Translations under genes and position numbers: made by a program
IMG/VR virus record: IMGVR_UViG_3300042691_038416
Coordinates: 60,140 to 124,139 of that record
DNA length: 64,000 bases
From: a virus
Direction: 5' to 3' (one strand)
Shown here: positions 28,944-38,077 of the stretch, in pieces
How the letters are laid out: each line of letters opens with the position of its first letter
Position numbering within the stretch: the stretch's first letter is position 1
The notes under the pieces: generated by a model
What the model saw: only the letters and a program-made list of their open reading frames with translations
Database searches by the model: none
What the model was told of the DNA's origin: nothing

Positions 28944-29278
28944 TACTCTTCTAAATCTTCTAAATCAACATCTTTTATTTCTTCAATATCTTCTAACTCA
29001 ATTGTTTCCTCATCATCTTCTTCTTCAATTTCTTCATCTGGGTGAGGAGGATCATCTTTTCTACGACCATATAATTTATGTTCTAATTCTTGATACTTAT
29101 CATAGTCTTCACGATCCATGATAACAACATCATTATATGTATGGTCTCCTTCTCCTACAACAACAGTGACACCTGCTTTTTTACCTGTTGTAGAACATTT
29201 AACACATTGTGTTGCTGATGGTAGAATTTCTAGTCGTTTTGGGTGGATTTCTTCTCCACATGCGTTGCACTTTTTCAT
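28943..29278 (-). CDS. DksA/TraR-like zinc-finger protein with acidic tail
   Basis: 111 residues. CNACGEEIHPKRLEILPSAT followed by QCVKC is the DksA/TraR zinc-finger pattern (CxxCG...R......CxxC). The C-terminal 45 residues are almost entirely acidic. DksA-type proteins bind the RNA polymerase secondary channel, but the long coiled coil with its tip residues is missing, so an RNA polymerase role is only a possibility. AAAGGTTATG start. Confidence 0.65.
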   Translation of the reverse strand: MKKCNACGEEIHPKRLEILPSATQCVKCSTTGKKAGVTVVVGEGDHTYNDVVIMDREDYDKYQELEHKLYGRRKDDPPHPDEEIEEEDDEETIELEDIEEIKDVDLEDLEE

Positions 29279-29286
29279 AACCTTTT

Positions 29287-29694
29287 TTATTTGTCTGTAT
29301 TGTTTTCTTTTCTTAAGCGTTCAAGTAAGTCCCATAAATCTGAGGATGTTTTAACTATTACTTCCTCATCTTCTTTTCCTTCAAATTGAAGAAGTAGAGG
29401 AGCAATATTTTCACCATCTAATTCTCTAGCAAATATGTACCATAAAATAATTTCTGCCTCCCAAACATTATATTTAAGACACAGACAATTTTCAATAATT
29501 TGATAGAATTTTTCTTCGTACTCTAATAAATTTATTTTATACTTTTCATAAGCTTCATTTGACCTAATCCAAACTTCATAAAACATATCTACTGTTTCAA
29601 TAAATAATTCTTTTTCAGTTATTATTTTTTGTTTTGTAGGTCTTTCATTTAACTTAAGTTTTTTACCAAAATTATTCAGATTTGGTTTCTTCAT
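29287..29694 (-). CDS. Protein of unknown function
   Basis: 135 residues, helical (TVDMFYEVWIRSNEAYEKYK and on) with a basic N-terminus (FGKKLKLNERPTKQK). No recognised family. Overlaps 29672-29857 by 23 bases. Confidence 0.65.
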   Translation of the reverse strand: MKKPNLNNFGKKLKLNERPTKQKIITEKELFIETVDMFYEVWIRSNEAYEKYKINLLEYEEKFYQIIENCLCLKYNVWEAEIILWYIFARELDGENIAPLLLQFEGKEDEEVIVKTSSDLWDLLERLRKENNTDK

Positions 29695-29857
29695 ATGTTT
29701 CTATATTATATAACGTAGTGAATGTGTATTCATCAATTTGTTTTCGTTCAGAAAAATAAATTAACGCTTCATTTTCATTTGGAGCCAAAATTTTATCAAT
29801 TGGTTCCTTTTTAATATCATTCTTATGATAATAAAAATAAGGTTTAAAATCTAGCAT
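29672..29857 (-). CDS. Small protein of unknown function
   Basis: 61 residues, mixed, aromatic start (MLDFKPYFYYHKNDIKKEP). First gene after the promoter at 29874-29906. Confidence 0.6.
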   Translation of the reverse strand: MLDFKPYFYYHKNDIKKEPIDKILAPNENEALIYFSERKQIDEYTFTTLYNIETYEETKSE

Positions 29858-29873
29858 ATCTTTTCTTTCTTTA

Positions 29874-29906
29874 TAAATATAGGTTAAAGATTTTAGGAAG
29901 CCAAAT
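29874..29906 (-). promoter_or_regulatory. Phage-family promoter for 29672-29857 and following genes
   Basis: Minus strand TTTGGCTTCC (-33) and TATATTTA at 29874-29881 (-7). Confidence 0.8.
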
Positions 29907-29907
29907 C

Positions 29908-31053
29908 TTAAATTTTAATTAAATCTTTCTCAAAAGTTTTTAAGTTCATTATAGTAATTTTAAAACAATCTAATTCAAACTCACCTATCTCTCCTGATTC
30001 AGTGATGATATCTGCTAAATTTTGAATGATATTAAATTGGTTCATACCAAATTTAAAAGTATCAAATTCAACTAAAATATAGTTTTGTTTTTCATTATGG
30101 TATGGTTTAATACGCTCCCATAAATCATATTTTGTATTTGGTTGCTCATTTTGAATATATGAATTATAGTCACAGTCAACATATATAGTAGAACACCACG
30201 GTTCAAGAACTTCTAATAATTGTTGATTACAGTTTTTAATTATAAATCCAATATCATACTTATGAGGAATAATTGGATATTGGTACTCATCATTTTTAAT
30301 CCAACTACCCCATTTACGTAAATAATTTCTAGCTGCTCGTTGAGATACTACTTTATAATAATCATCATCTTTACCTATTTGTTCATTCCATCTATGGCCT
30401 CTACAAGTTAAATGGTAAACAAAAGCGTCTCTACTTTGAACTAACTCATATCCATTTAAAATCCATCTTTGAAATATATCTGAGTCTTCATATGGAAACG
30501 GAGCAAATAGTGGATCATGACCTCCAATTGCTTGAAAATCTTCTTTATATAAAATCCAAGGCGCAAACATTCCTTTTGTTGTTTGATTTTTAAATTCATC
30601 TTGAGCTTCTAAACAATATTTTTCAAAAGCATCTATATTTAAAGTATCAAAATCAAGACCAAAATCCTTAATAATTTTTTCTTTACCTGCTGGATGGAGA
30701 GGAGGCTCAATTCTAGTACCACATACCACAGTAAGTGGTTTTAAATGTTTTAATAAATTTTTAGTATAATTAGGACCAACAATCATATCAGCATGTAATA
30801 TACCTACAATATTATTTGTAGCTAATTCTATACCTTTATCATATAGGATAGTATGCCCTACTCTAATGTCACTTTTATATATTATTAGTTTATCATCAAT
30901 AGATTGTAATCCTTGAATCCAAGACCATGTACCATCAGTAGAACCATCATCTAATAGTATTATTTCAGCTTCAGGTTCATGTTTTTTAATAGAAGTATAA
31001 ACATTTTTTAAATGTTGTAAATTATTATAACTTGGTATTATAAATGATATCAT
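29908..31053 (-). CDS. Family 2-type glycosyltransferase with C-terminal extension
   Basis: 381 residues from the ATG at 31053, which makes the ATGA overlap with the preceding gene. N-terminal GT-A fold: ISFIIPSYNNLQHL, LLDDGSTDGTW with the nucleotide-sugar Asp, and HADMIVGPN as DxD-like motif. Around 170-215 WILYKEDFQAIGGHD...DSDIFQR is the acceptor part of GT2/GT27-like enzymes. The last 120 residues are unassigned. Last gene of the glycan operon; it would transfer a sugar to the growing glycan or to a protein. Confidence 0.85.
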   Translation of the reverse strand: MISFIIPSYNNLQHLKNVYTSIKKHEPEAEIILLDDGSTDGTWSWIQGLQSIDDKLIIYKSDIRVGHTILYDKGIELATNNIVGILHADMIVGPNYTKNLLKHLKPLTVVCGTRIEPPLHPAGKEKIIKDFGLDFDTLNIDAFEKYCLEAQDEFKNQTTKGMFAPWILYKEDFQAIGGHDPLFAPFPYEDSDIFQRWILNGYELVQSRDAFVYHLTCRGHRWNEQIGKDDDYYKVVSQRAARNYLRKWGSWIKNDEYQYPIIPHKYDIGFIIKNCNQQLLEVLEPWCSTIYVDCDYNSYIQNEQPNTKYDLWERIKPYHNEKQNYILVEFDTFKFGMNQFNIIQNLADIITESGEIGEFELDCFKITIMNLKTFEKDLIKI

Positions 31054-31889
31054 AGTGGAAAGCATATTAAGTTAGTAGTTCCTTCTTGTAATGTTACATC
31101 TCTATAAGATAAAACAGGTTTATTTTTATCATATAAAGAATAATAATTAATTTCATTATACGCTACATAATTAACCTTACTAATAGCGTTTATTAATTCA
31201 TCTATTTCTTTAGCATTTAAACCAGCATATACTTCTGTAATTAGTATAGGTTTATTTGTATCTAAAATTTCTTTAATAGTAGGTATGATATCTTTATCAT
31301 ATCCTTCAGCATCTATTTTAACTAAACTTATGTTTTTAATAAAATCAGGATGATATTCTTTTAAAAATTTAGTGACATTAACTCCATAAACATCTAAAGG
31401 AAATGAATGTCCTGTTACTCCTATACCAGCATTTAAAGCCTCAGCAAATCCTCCATTACATAATCCTGGATCTGAGTAGTGAAATGTTAAGGGTCCGTCT
31501 TCTTTAACACATGCCAAATTATAAGGAATAATATTAGAATTTAATTTAGAGTTAGCCTCTAATACTTCATAAGCAGCAGGATTAGGTTCAAATGATATTA
31601 CTTTATTAGCAAATAATGAGAACATAATAGCAACATTTCCAGCTTGTGCTCCTATATCTAAAACATTCGAGTTAGGTTTAATTAATGTTTTTATTCCTTC
31701 TATATTTTTTAATACCCATTCTTGTCTTTGATGAGTAAAGAAATCTTCTTGATTAGGATGTTTCCATTTATAATAATTAATATTATAATTAGATATTTTA
31801 TGATTATTTGATTCTATAGGAAAATGTAAATTATTTTGTTTTAAATAATCTAAAACTGCTTCTCTATAGTTTTTTATTTTATCAATCAT
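31050..31889 (-). CDS. FkbM-family methyltransferase
   Basis: 279 residues. SAM motif VLDIGAQAGNVAIMF near 78-92, FEPNP about 20 residues later, then LVKIDAEGYDKDII, the two FkbM signatures. The family methylates sugar hydroxyls and similar groups. One base from the acetyltransferase gene. Likely O-methylates the operon's glycan. Confidence 0.85.
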   Translation of the reverse strand: MIDKIKNYREAVLDYLKQNNLHFPIESNNHKISNYNINYYKWKHPNQEDFFTHQRQEWVLKNIEGIKTLIKPNSNVLDIGAQAGNVAIMFSLFANKVISFEPNPAAYEVLEANSKLNSNIIPYNLACVKEDGPLTFHYSDPGLCNGGFAEALNAGIGVTGHSFPLDVYGVNVTKFLKEYHPDFIKNISLVKIDAEGYDKDIIPTIKEILDTNKPILITEVYAGLNAKEIDELINAISKVNYVAYNEINYYSLYDKNKPVLSYRDVTLQEGTTNLICFPL

Positions 31890-31890
31890 T

Positions 31891-32427
31891 TTATTTATAT
31901 AAAGTATTATATTCGTTTTTAAGCATACCTAACATATAAGAATCTAAGTATTCTCCATTTTTATAAACATGTTGTCTTAAAACTCCTTCATCTTTAAATC
32001 CTATTTTCCTATAAACATGAATTGAATCATTATTAGAATAAACTTCACACCAAATACGATTTAAATTTAATTCTTCAAATCCATATTTAATTAAAGTTAA
32101 TAACATATCTTTACCATAACCTTTTCCTCTATATTCTGGATTTCCTAAGGTTATTCCAAATTCACCAGTTTTATATATAGGATGTATATGATTCAAGAAT
32201 GCTACACCTATATTTATATTTGGATTATCAATAGGTTTAACTATAAAATGATGCCAGGTTGAATCCTTCATCATTATATTCTCATACCAATTTAATTGAT
32301 CTTCTAAATTAGATTCTCTATATTCTCTATAATATTTTCTATGCTCAGGATTATTTCTCCACTCAAGAAGTAAAGGCATATCTTCTTTTTGAGGTTTAAC
32401 TAAATAAATAAGATTTCCTTTTATCAT
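31891..32427 (-). CDS. GNAT N-acetyltransferase, PseH-like
   Basis: 178 residues. GNAT core: WRNNPEHRKYY, then GITLGNPEYRGKGYGKDMLL as the acetyl-CoA site and NRIWCEVYSNNDSIHVYRKIGF. Similar to RimJ/RimL and PseH, which acetylates the 4-amino group of the UDP-sugar in pseudaminic acid synthesis. The assignment to that step comes from the neighbours. Confidence 0.8.
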   Translation of the reverse strand: MIKGNLIYLVKPQKEDMPLLLEWRNNPEHRKYYREYRESNLEDQLNWYENIMMKDSTWHHFIVKPIDNPNINIGVAFLNHIHPIYKTGEFGITLGNPEYRGKGYGKDMLLTLIKYGFEELNLNRIWCEVYSNNDSIHVYRKIGFKDEGVLRQHVYKNGEYLDSYMLGMLKNEYNTLYK

Positions 32428-33068
32428 AATATTTCTCTAAGAAGTTTAAATTTCTCACAATATAAAGATCCTACTTCTGATCCCCAAACTTTCATTAGGT
32501 TTTCTATATTCTCATAACTTCTAGTATGAGGATATGGTCTCATTTCTTTATCATATACTTTTAATGCTTTTAATTTAGTTTCAACTTCATGTTGATTTAA
32601 GGTAAGATATGTTGTAGCATCAAAAGTAGTTAATGGATTATAATCTGTAGATGAAGGAACATAATATGAATATATTTTCATTTTTTTACCATATTGTGGT
32701 CTAAAGACAGTTAGAGCAGCTTTAGTTACAATTTGATGATCAATATTTAAATCTCCAGTAAAATGAGTAAATATAATATCTGGTTGAATAATAATATTTG
32801 ACTCTAAGAATTTACAAATTTCTAATAACGGAACCGAATCCATAGCATTATCTGGAAATGTTCCTGATTTGAATTCTTTTATTTTTAGTATCTCTGATAC
32901 TTCTTGTAACTTAGAATTCCTATTTTCTTCTTCATTATTTCTACTTCCTACTCCATCAGTAAAAGTAAGAAGTTGAACATGGTGGCCTTCACTAGTTAAT
33001 TTAAATATAGTTCCTCCACAACCTAAAGTTTCATCATCTGGATGAGCAGCTAATACTAAAATATTCAT
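32424..33068 (-). CDS. PIG-L/LmbE-family deacetylase
   Basis: 214 residues. AAHPDDETLGCGG (residues 7-19) contains the zinc-binding His and Asp-Asp; IFTHFTGDLNIDHQIV carries the further zinc His. The family removes N-acetyl groups from GlcNAc-type substrates. With the formyltransferase next door it could exchange an acetyl group for a formyl group. Four-base overlaps on both sides. Confidence 0.88.
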   Translation of the reverse strand: MNILVLAAHPDDETLGCGGTIFKLTSEGHHVQLLTFTDGVGSRNNEEENRNSKLQEVSEILKIKEFKSGTFPDNAMDSVPLLEICKFLESNIIIQPDIIFTHFTGDLNIDHQIVTKAALTVFRPQYGKKMKIYSYYVPSSTDYNPLTTFDATTYLTLNQHEVETKLKALKVYDKEMRPYPHTRSYENIENLMKVWGSEVGSLYCEKFKLLREIL

Positions 33069-33718
33069 TTTTTTCTAATTTTAACATCTGAAATGATTTC
33101 ATTATTTTCTAATTTAGCTCTACTAAATTCAAGTCTAAATTCTCCTATATCAATATAAGCATTAGGATATTCTTTTGAATCTAAAATTCTTATTTGATTA
33201 TATATAGAGTAAAGTGAATCATCAAATTTAATTTGATTATCTTTTTTTCTTTTATAAATTTGAGATTCTCCAAATTGAGGTCTAGGAATTAAATCTTCAT
33301 TAATACATTTCAAAATTAAATCTTTAGTGATAATAGCTATAGTAATCCAAATATCAGTTATATTTCCTTGTAATGTTATAGGTGATGAACAATATATTCC
33401 TCCAGAATCAATCTCTTCTTTCATTTCTATAATATTAACATAACTAGAAGTTATTTCATCTAAAATTTGATTTTGAAGTGGGCTACCTCCTTTACCTTTA
33501 GGTAAATTTCCAGTATGAATAACAGCACATTTATAATTCTCAAAAATATCTTTAGAAACTATTTCAGACCAATGAAAGAAAAAAATCCAATTTGGATTGT
33601 ATTTCTCTACAATTTCTTTAGTTAAAGAATTAACCCAATGTATATTGATTTTTTGTTTTAAAGAATTATATAAAAATTCTGACCATTCATTATTTTTAGA
33701 TACTAGTAATATTTTCAT
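33065..33718 (-). CDS. Formyltransferase-family protein, sugar N-formyltransferase-like
   Basis: 217 residues, shorter than Fmt. VIHTGNLPKGKGGSPLQNQI corresponds to the 'HPSLLP.yRG..P...AI' formyl-folate motif and keeps the His; EIDSGGIYC keeps the Asp. The first Asn of the usual NxH triad is replaced (CAVIH), so activity should be checked. Enzymes of this group formylate amino sugars (e.g. Qui4N, Fuc4N). Confidence 0.75.
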   Translation of the reverse strand: MKILLVSKNNEWSEFLYNSLKQKINIHWVNSLTKEIVEKYNPNWIFFFHWSEIVSKDIFENYKCAVIHTGNLPKGKGGSPLQNQILDEITSSYVNIIEMKEEIDSGGIYCSSPITLQGNITDIWITIAIITKDLILKCINEDLIPRPQFGESQIYKRKKDNQIKFDDSLYSIYNQIRILDSKEYPNAYIDIGEFRLEFSRAKLENNEIISDVKIRKK

Positions 33719-34689
33719 ATAAAACTATCCTCCTCATAATCTTTTTCAGCTGTTTTACCTAATATAAAATTAAAACTAGTAGCTGAGATATTTCCTTCTA
33801 AAAATGGTCGTTTAGTAGTGATATTATTTTTAGTAAAAATATCTCCTTTTTTAATATTAGTTTTAGCTACTATTGAACGTCTCGCTTTAATAAAATCTTT
33901 TTCTGATTTAGAGTATTCTTCATTTTGTGGAGTGAAAGCAATTTCTGCTATTCTAATATTAGAAATCATCTCCATTAATTGAATAGGCTCTAAAGCAAAT
34001 GGATGATCAGGACCGGGTAAATGTTTACTTAATGTAAAATGTTTTTCTATCACTTGGGCTCCAGCAGCTACTGCTAATGATGGAATTAGAGTAGACATAG
34101 TGTGATCTGATAAACCACATTTAAATCTAGAATCTAATGATAATTTTTTAACTGTGTTTAAATCAATATCATCTATAGGAGTTGGATAAGCATTATTACA
34201 ATGTAATAATGTTATATCATTAGTATATTTAGAAGTTATATTTAATAATTTATCTATCCATTCATATTTAAATCCTATACCTAAAGATATAATTAGAGGT
34301 AATTTAGATGATGCTACCATCTCTACAAATCTAAAATCTGTAGCCTCAAATCCTGCTATTTTTAATCGTTTGACTCCTAAAGCAACTAACTCATCAACTG
34401 CTTTTTCATCGAATGGAGTAGACATAAATTCAATATCTTTTTCATCACAATATTGTTTTAAATCTTTTTGCCATTCACGAGGTAACTCAATATCTTTAAT
34501 TAGTTGATTGATATTTTTATAACCAGCAAAATCAGGGACATTTTTAGCATATAATGTTTCTGAAGAATATGTTTGGAATTTAACAGCGTCTGCTCCAGAA
34601 TGAATTGCTACATCTATTAAAGCTAAGGCTTGATCAAAGTTACGATTATGATTTGCTCCTGCTTCTGCTATTATAAAAGTTGTATTCAT
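33715..34689 (-). CDS. NeuB-family nonulosonic acid synthase (PseI/LegI/NeuB-like)
   Basis: 324 residues. TIM barrel with IAEAGANHNRNFDQAL at the start, ADAVKFQTY, CGLSDHT, EKHFTLSKHLPGPDHPFALE and a C-terminal SAF (antifreeze-like) domain from about 270. The enzyme condenses a six-carbon 2,4-diamino or N-acetylmannosamine-type sugar with phosphoenolpyruvate to a nine-carbon nonulosonic acid. Key enzyme defining the operon's product. Four-base overlaps on both sides. Confidence 0.92.
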   Translation of the reverse strand: MNTTFIIAEAGANHNRNFDQALALIDVAIHSGADAVKFQTYSSETLYAKNVPDFAGYKNINQLIKDIELPREWQKDLKQYCDEKDIEFMSTPFDEKAVDELVALGVKRLKIAGFEATDFRFVEMVASSKLPLIISLGIGFKYEWIDKLLNITSKYTNDITLLHCNNAYPTPIDDIDLNTVKKLSLDSRFKCGLSDHTMSTLIPSLAVAAGAQVIEKHFTLSKHLPGPDHPFALEPIQLMEMISNIRIAEIAFTPQNEEYSKSEKDFIKARRSIVAKTNIKKGDIFTKNNITTKRPFLEGNISATSFNFILGKTAEKDYEEDSFI

Positions 34690-35198
34690 TGATTCTCTTT
34701 TTGTTCGTATTCTAATATTTTAGCATTAACTCTTTCAAAATAATAAGATATTTCAACTAAATAATCTTTAGCTCTTTCATTTGTTGTTGTATCTTTTATT
34801 TTCTTTAGCAATTCAAATACACTATGATGAGAATGATCTAAGTATTGTTGACCTAATACTCTTTTATCCTCAGTAAATTCACTTCTAGATTTATTATTTC
34901 CTTCCCAGTCATTTCCTGGAGCTTTACTATAATTTCCTAATTTTATTACAGCATTATTAGCAAAATTTACTAGAAGTATAAAATCTTTATGGTATTCAAA
35001 ATCAGTTAATCCATTTGCATTTCTTAACATCTGACAAATAGTACGAGGATCATCTATATTAGAAGAACCTCCCTTTACTGATTTATACTCAGAATATTCA
35101 TGTAATGGCATATGTTTTTCATTTGAAAAACAAAATAAAGTTTCTGTGTCTACTACTTGATTAACTATAAAAAAATTAGATAATGGTGGTTTATTCAT
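34686..35198 (-). CDS. Unknown protein inside the nonulosonic acid operon
   Basis: 170 residues, no family recognised. Notable are HMPLHEYSEYKSVKGGSSNI and LGQQYLDHSHHSVFELLKKI; the His-rich stretch might bind metal. Four-base overlaps on both sides tie it to the pathway. Confidence 0.7.
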   Translation of the reverse strand: MNKPPLSNFFIVNQVVDTETLFCFSNEKHMPLHEYSEYKSVKGGSSNIDDPRTICQMLRNANGLTDFEYHKDFILLVNFANNAVIKLGNYSKAPGNDWEGNNKSRSEFTEDKRVLGQQYLDHSHHSVFELLKKIKDTTTNERAKDYLVEISYYFERVNAKILEYEQKENQ

Positions 35199-36016
35199 AT
35201 TAAATGTTTCAATAAATTATTAGCTTCTTTAAAATTATTCATACATTGTTGTTTATTATTAACCTGATTCAGAAAATAAATAATTTCATTAATATACATT
35301 TGGTTATCTATTTTAAGATGGACTCGTTTTAAATAATCTTTTTCTAATATATCATAATAACGTTGATAATCCTCTGATAGATAGTTTAGAGTAAAATCAG
35401 CTATAGTTCCAGATTCAAATTCTATTCTTCCTGTGACTAAATCCTCAGTATCATTAGTTATATCAGTTAATTTATTTTTAATATAAGAAATATTTTTTAA
35501 AGGGCCAAACTTATAATAAAGATAATCTAATTCATGGATTGCGTCTAATAATATTCCTCCTCCTAAATTTTTATTAGAACTATAAGATTTTAAATGATTA
35601 GTTCCTGGTCTCCATTTTTTAAGATTATACCCAAAATAAACATTAATATATCTACTATTAGAATCAATTTGTTGTATTTCAGGTATAAATCTTAAATTAC
35701 AACCAACCATAGTTATTAAATTTTTTTCTTTAACTATAGCTAGTAATTCTTCAATACCATCTATTTTTGTATAAAAAGGTTTTTCACAAAATATAGACAC
35801 ACCATATTGAGCTAATTTAATACAGTGTTCAATATGATTAATATTAGGAGTACAAACTAAACCTATATCAAAATTTTCTTGTAAAATATTATCTATATTA
35901 TCAATCTCATCTATATCAACAATTCGGGTTTGTACTCCTAAATTATTTAGATTAGATGAATGTCTTTTACCTATAGACCCACCACCTATTATTATTGCTT
36001 TTAAATTTTTCTCCAT
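35195..36016 (-). CDS. Gfo/Idh/MocA-family oxidoreductase
   Basis: 273 residues. Rossmann GGGSIGKRHSSNL at 12-24 and FCEKPFY around 95, the NAD(P) and catalytic Lys motifs of this family. Acts on nucleotide sugars or cyclitols. Shorter than most members. In nonulosonic clusters such enzymes often accompany the synthase. Confidence 0.85.
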   Translation of the reverse strand: MEKNLKAIIIGGGSIGKRHSSNLNNLGVQTRIVDIDEIDNIDNILQENFDIGLVCTPNINHIEHCIKLAQYGVSIFCEKPFYTKIDGIEELLAIVKEKNLITMVGCNLRFIPEIQQIDSNSRYINVYFGYNLKKWRPGTNHLKSYSSNKNLGGGILLDAIHELDYLYYKFGPLKNISYIKNKLTDITNDTEDLVTGRIEFESGTIADFTLNYLSEDYQRYYDILEKDYLKRVHLKIDNQMYINEIIYFLNQVNNKQQCMNNFKEANNLLKHLI

Positions 36017-36795
36017 TGAATTAAACTACCAACATTATGGAATCCCCCATCTCCACAAAACCAATCTGGTTTATATGTGTCAATTTTTATAAGATTCTCA
36101 TTTTCAAGATCAGTTAATATTTGTATTAAATTTTGATTATAATTTGGATTTCCAGAATATTGAGGATTACCATTTTCCATTTGAAATCCAACTGGTTCTA
36201 TATGAGTGAATTTAATATTATTTATTTTTAATAGATCTAAGAATAATTGTTTATCTAAATAAGGTATTTGTTCAACTGAGTAACTAGTGTAGAAACATAT
36301 ATTTTTATAATTTTTTTCTATTATAAAAGAATATAAACTACTCCAATCATAATAATTAAAATGTAAAGATATTATTGGTAAATCATATTTTTTTACTATA
36401 GCGCTACAAACATCTTGTCCTCCTGCTGTGTATTCTCCGGCTATATATGTTACATTTGGATATTTAGAAGAAAATTCTTCATATAACATAAAAATATTTC
36501 TCCCAAATCCACTACCTAATTCTATAACAGCATCAACAGAATCATCTATTTGAGAACCTATAGTTGACATAACAGATTGTCTTTTTAAAGATGCTGCTTC
36601 TTTAATTGTTACTGTTTTAATATTATTATCATATATAATATTTACAGTATTTTTTTCTATAAATTCATTAGATTTAAATTGATAAGCTGGGTTAAATTGA
36701 TCCCAGTAGTTTAATTTAGTTATAAGATCTTTTAAAGATAATTCTTCTGAACTTATTTGGGAAATTAAAGAACCCCAATTTGATTCGTAACTCAT
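36001..36795 (-). CDS. Class I SAM-dependent methyltransferase
   Basis: 264 residues. VIELGSGFGRNIFMLYEEF near 92-110 is the SAM-binding motif I. The C-terminal part (SLIQWRK) is specific to sugar methyltransferase-like proteins in such clusters. Overlaps the oxidoreductase start by 16 bases. Confidence 0.75.
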   Translation of the reverse strand: MSYESNWGSLISQISSEELSLKDLITKLNYWDQFNPAYQFKSNEFIEKNTVNIIYDNNIKTVTIKEAASLKRQSVMSTIGSQIDDSVDAVIELGSGFGRNIFMLYEEFSSKYPNVTYIAGEYTAGGQDVCSAIVKKYDLPIISLHFNYYDWSSLYSFIIEKNYKNICFYTSYSVEQIPYLDKQLFLDLLKINNIKFTHIEPVGFQMENGNPQYSGNPNYNQNLIQILTDLENENLIKIDTYKPDWFCGDGGFHNVGSLIQWRKI

Positions 36796-36806
36796 ATTTT
36801 TTATTT

Positions 36807-37496
36807 TTAAAGGTTAATATATAATTTTTCTGCTATTTCAAATTGCCAAGGCCAATCAATATCAAAACATTCAATTTCTTCCATCACAAAGAAATTTGGA
36901 TCTTTTGGTTGTTTAAATGAACCCATATATATTCCATTAGCTACATCTTCAGTTGAACCCGCGTATAATGAGTGAGCTGCTTCATAGCATGTCTCTACAA
37001 ATTTAGTTTCTAATGTTGCTAAGTATTTATCTTCTCCAAAAAAACGATTTATCATAACTCCATCATTATTAAATAAAAATGTTTTCTTTTCAAATACTCC
37101 AAATAATCCGTTTGAATCTACTTCAAGAAACTTGTTAACAAAATTATCTATTGTTTCTACTTTTAAAAGTGGATTACAAGCATTTATAAGTACAAAATAT
37201 TTAAAAGGTAATTTGTCATGCCACTCAAATACTTTTTGAATTGTTACAGGTTCTTGAGTTGATTCTTCACTTCGTACAAAATAGTTGATTCCATATTTAT
37301 TAGCTATATCAATTAATTCTTGATCCATAACTGATAGATAGAAATTTTCTTTAGGAATAATAGATGATTGTAAAACTTTATTTATAGCTATTTCAAATAA
37401 ATTAGAATTAGCAAATGGTTTAAGCATTTTATTTGGAACTCGAGTTGATTGAGTTCTTGCTTGAATAACAAAAATTATATCTTTTATATTTTTCAT
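36807..37496 (-). CDS. CMP-nonulosonic acid synthetase-like cytidylyltransferase
   Basis: 229 residues from the ATG at 37496. VIQARTQSTRVPNKMLKPF is the NeuA/KdsB/PseF nucleotide-binding motif; NACNPLLKVETIDNF follows the pattern of the second sugar and metal site (usually QPTSPLR). Activates the product of the NeuB-type enzyme with CTP. The longer in-frame start at 37535 would overlap the preceding gene and is less likely. Confidence 0.85.
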   Translation of the reverse strand: MKNIKDIIFVIQARTQSTRVPNKMLKPFANSNLFEIAINKVLQSSIIPKENFYLSVMDQELIDIANKYGINYFVRSEESTQEPVTIQKVFEWHDKLPFKYFVLINACNPLLKVETIDNFVNKFLEVDSNGLFGVFEKKTFLFNNDGVMINRFFGEDKYLATLETKFVETCYEAAHSLYAGSTEDVANGIYMGSFKQPKDPNFFVMEEIECFDIDWPWQFEIAEKLYINL

Positions 37497-37497
37497 A

Positions 37498-38076
37498 TTA
37501 TTTAAATAAATTAAGTATTTGATCTTGAGGAACATCTAAAGATATATGAGCATACGGTTGAAGTCCTCCTCCATTTCTAAAACAGTGAATATTAAAATAA
37601 TCTGGATTTAGCTGTAAACATCCTCCTGGTACTTGATGAGGCTGAGAAATTAGATATTCATTAAATATAAAATTTTTACATCCACGTTTTAATAATTCTA
37701 TGAAGAAATTTTCTTGAGTTTCTTTACTCTCATACATCATAGTACCTTGAGTATAAATTAAACAGTTAGATAAATCTAGTAAAATATTATTAGCATATTC
37801 TGTAAAATCTTTTATTGAGCATTCATGATATTCTAAATTTTCAAATTTATCAACCCATACTATTTCATCAAATGGAGCTATATCAAATCCTATTAATTTA
37901 TATTTATTATTAAAAGGTTTAAAATCTCTTCCAGATGCACAACCAAAATTAATAATGGTATTAATATTTTTTGGTAAAATATCAATTATGTTATATAAGA
38001 ATAGTTCTGGGGTAAGATATTCTTGTTTTTGAAGCTTAAAATAATGATTCCAATTAATCCAATGAGGATAATTCAT
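37498..38076 (-). CDS. SAM-dependent methyltransferase-like protein
   Basis: 192 residues. IINFGCASGRDFKPFNNKYK and GFDIAP resemble motifs I and II of class I methyltransferases. Substrate unknown; the place suggests sugar methylation. One base from both neighbours. Confidence 0.65.
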   Translation of the reverse strand: MNYPHWINWNHYFKLQKQEYLTPELFLYNIIDILPKNINTIINFGCASGRDFKPFNNKYKLIGFDIAPFDEIVWVDKFENLEYHECSIKDFTEYANNILLDLSNCLIYTQGTMMYESKETQENFFIELLKRGCKNFIFNEYLISQPHQVPGGCLQLNPDYFNIHCFRNGGGLQPYAHISLDVPQDQILNLFK

Positions 38077-38077
38077 A

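Noticed and set aside
33065-33718. Methionyl-tRNA formyltransferase
   Set aside because: Too short, lacks the C-terminal tRNA-binding domain and lies in a sugar operon.
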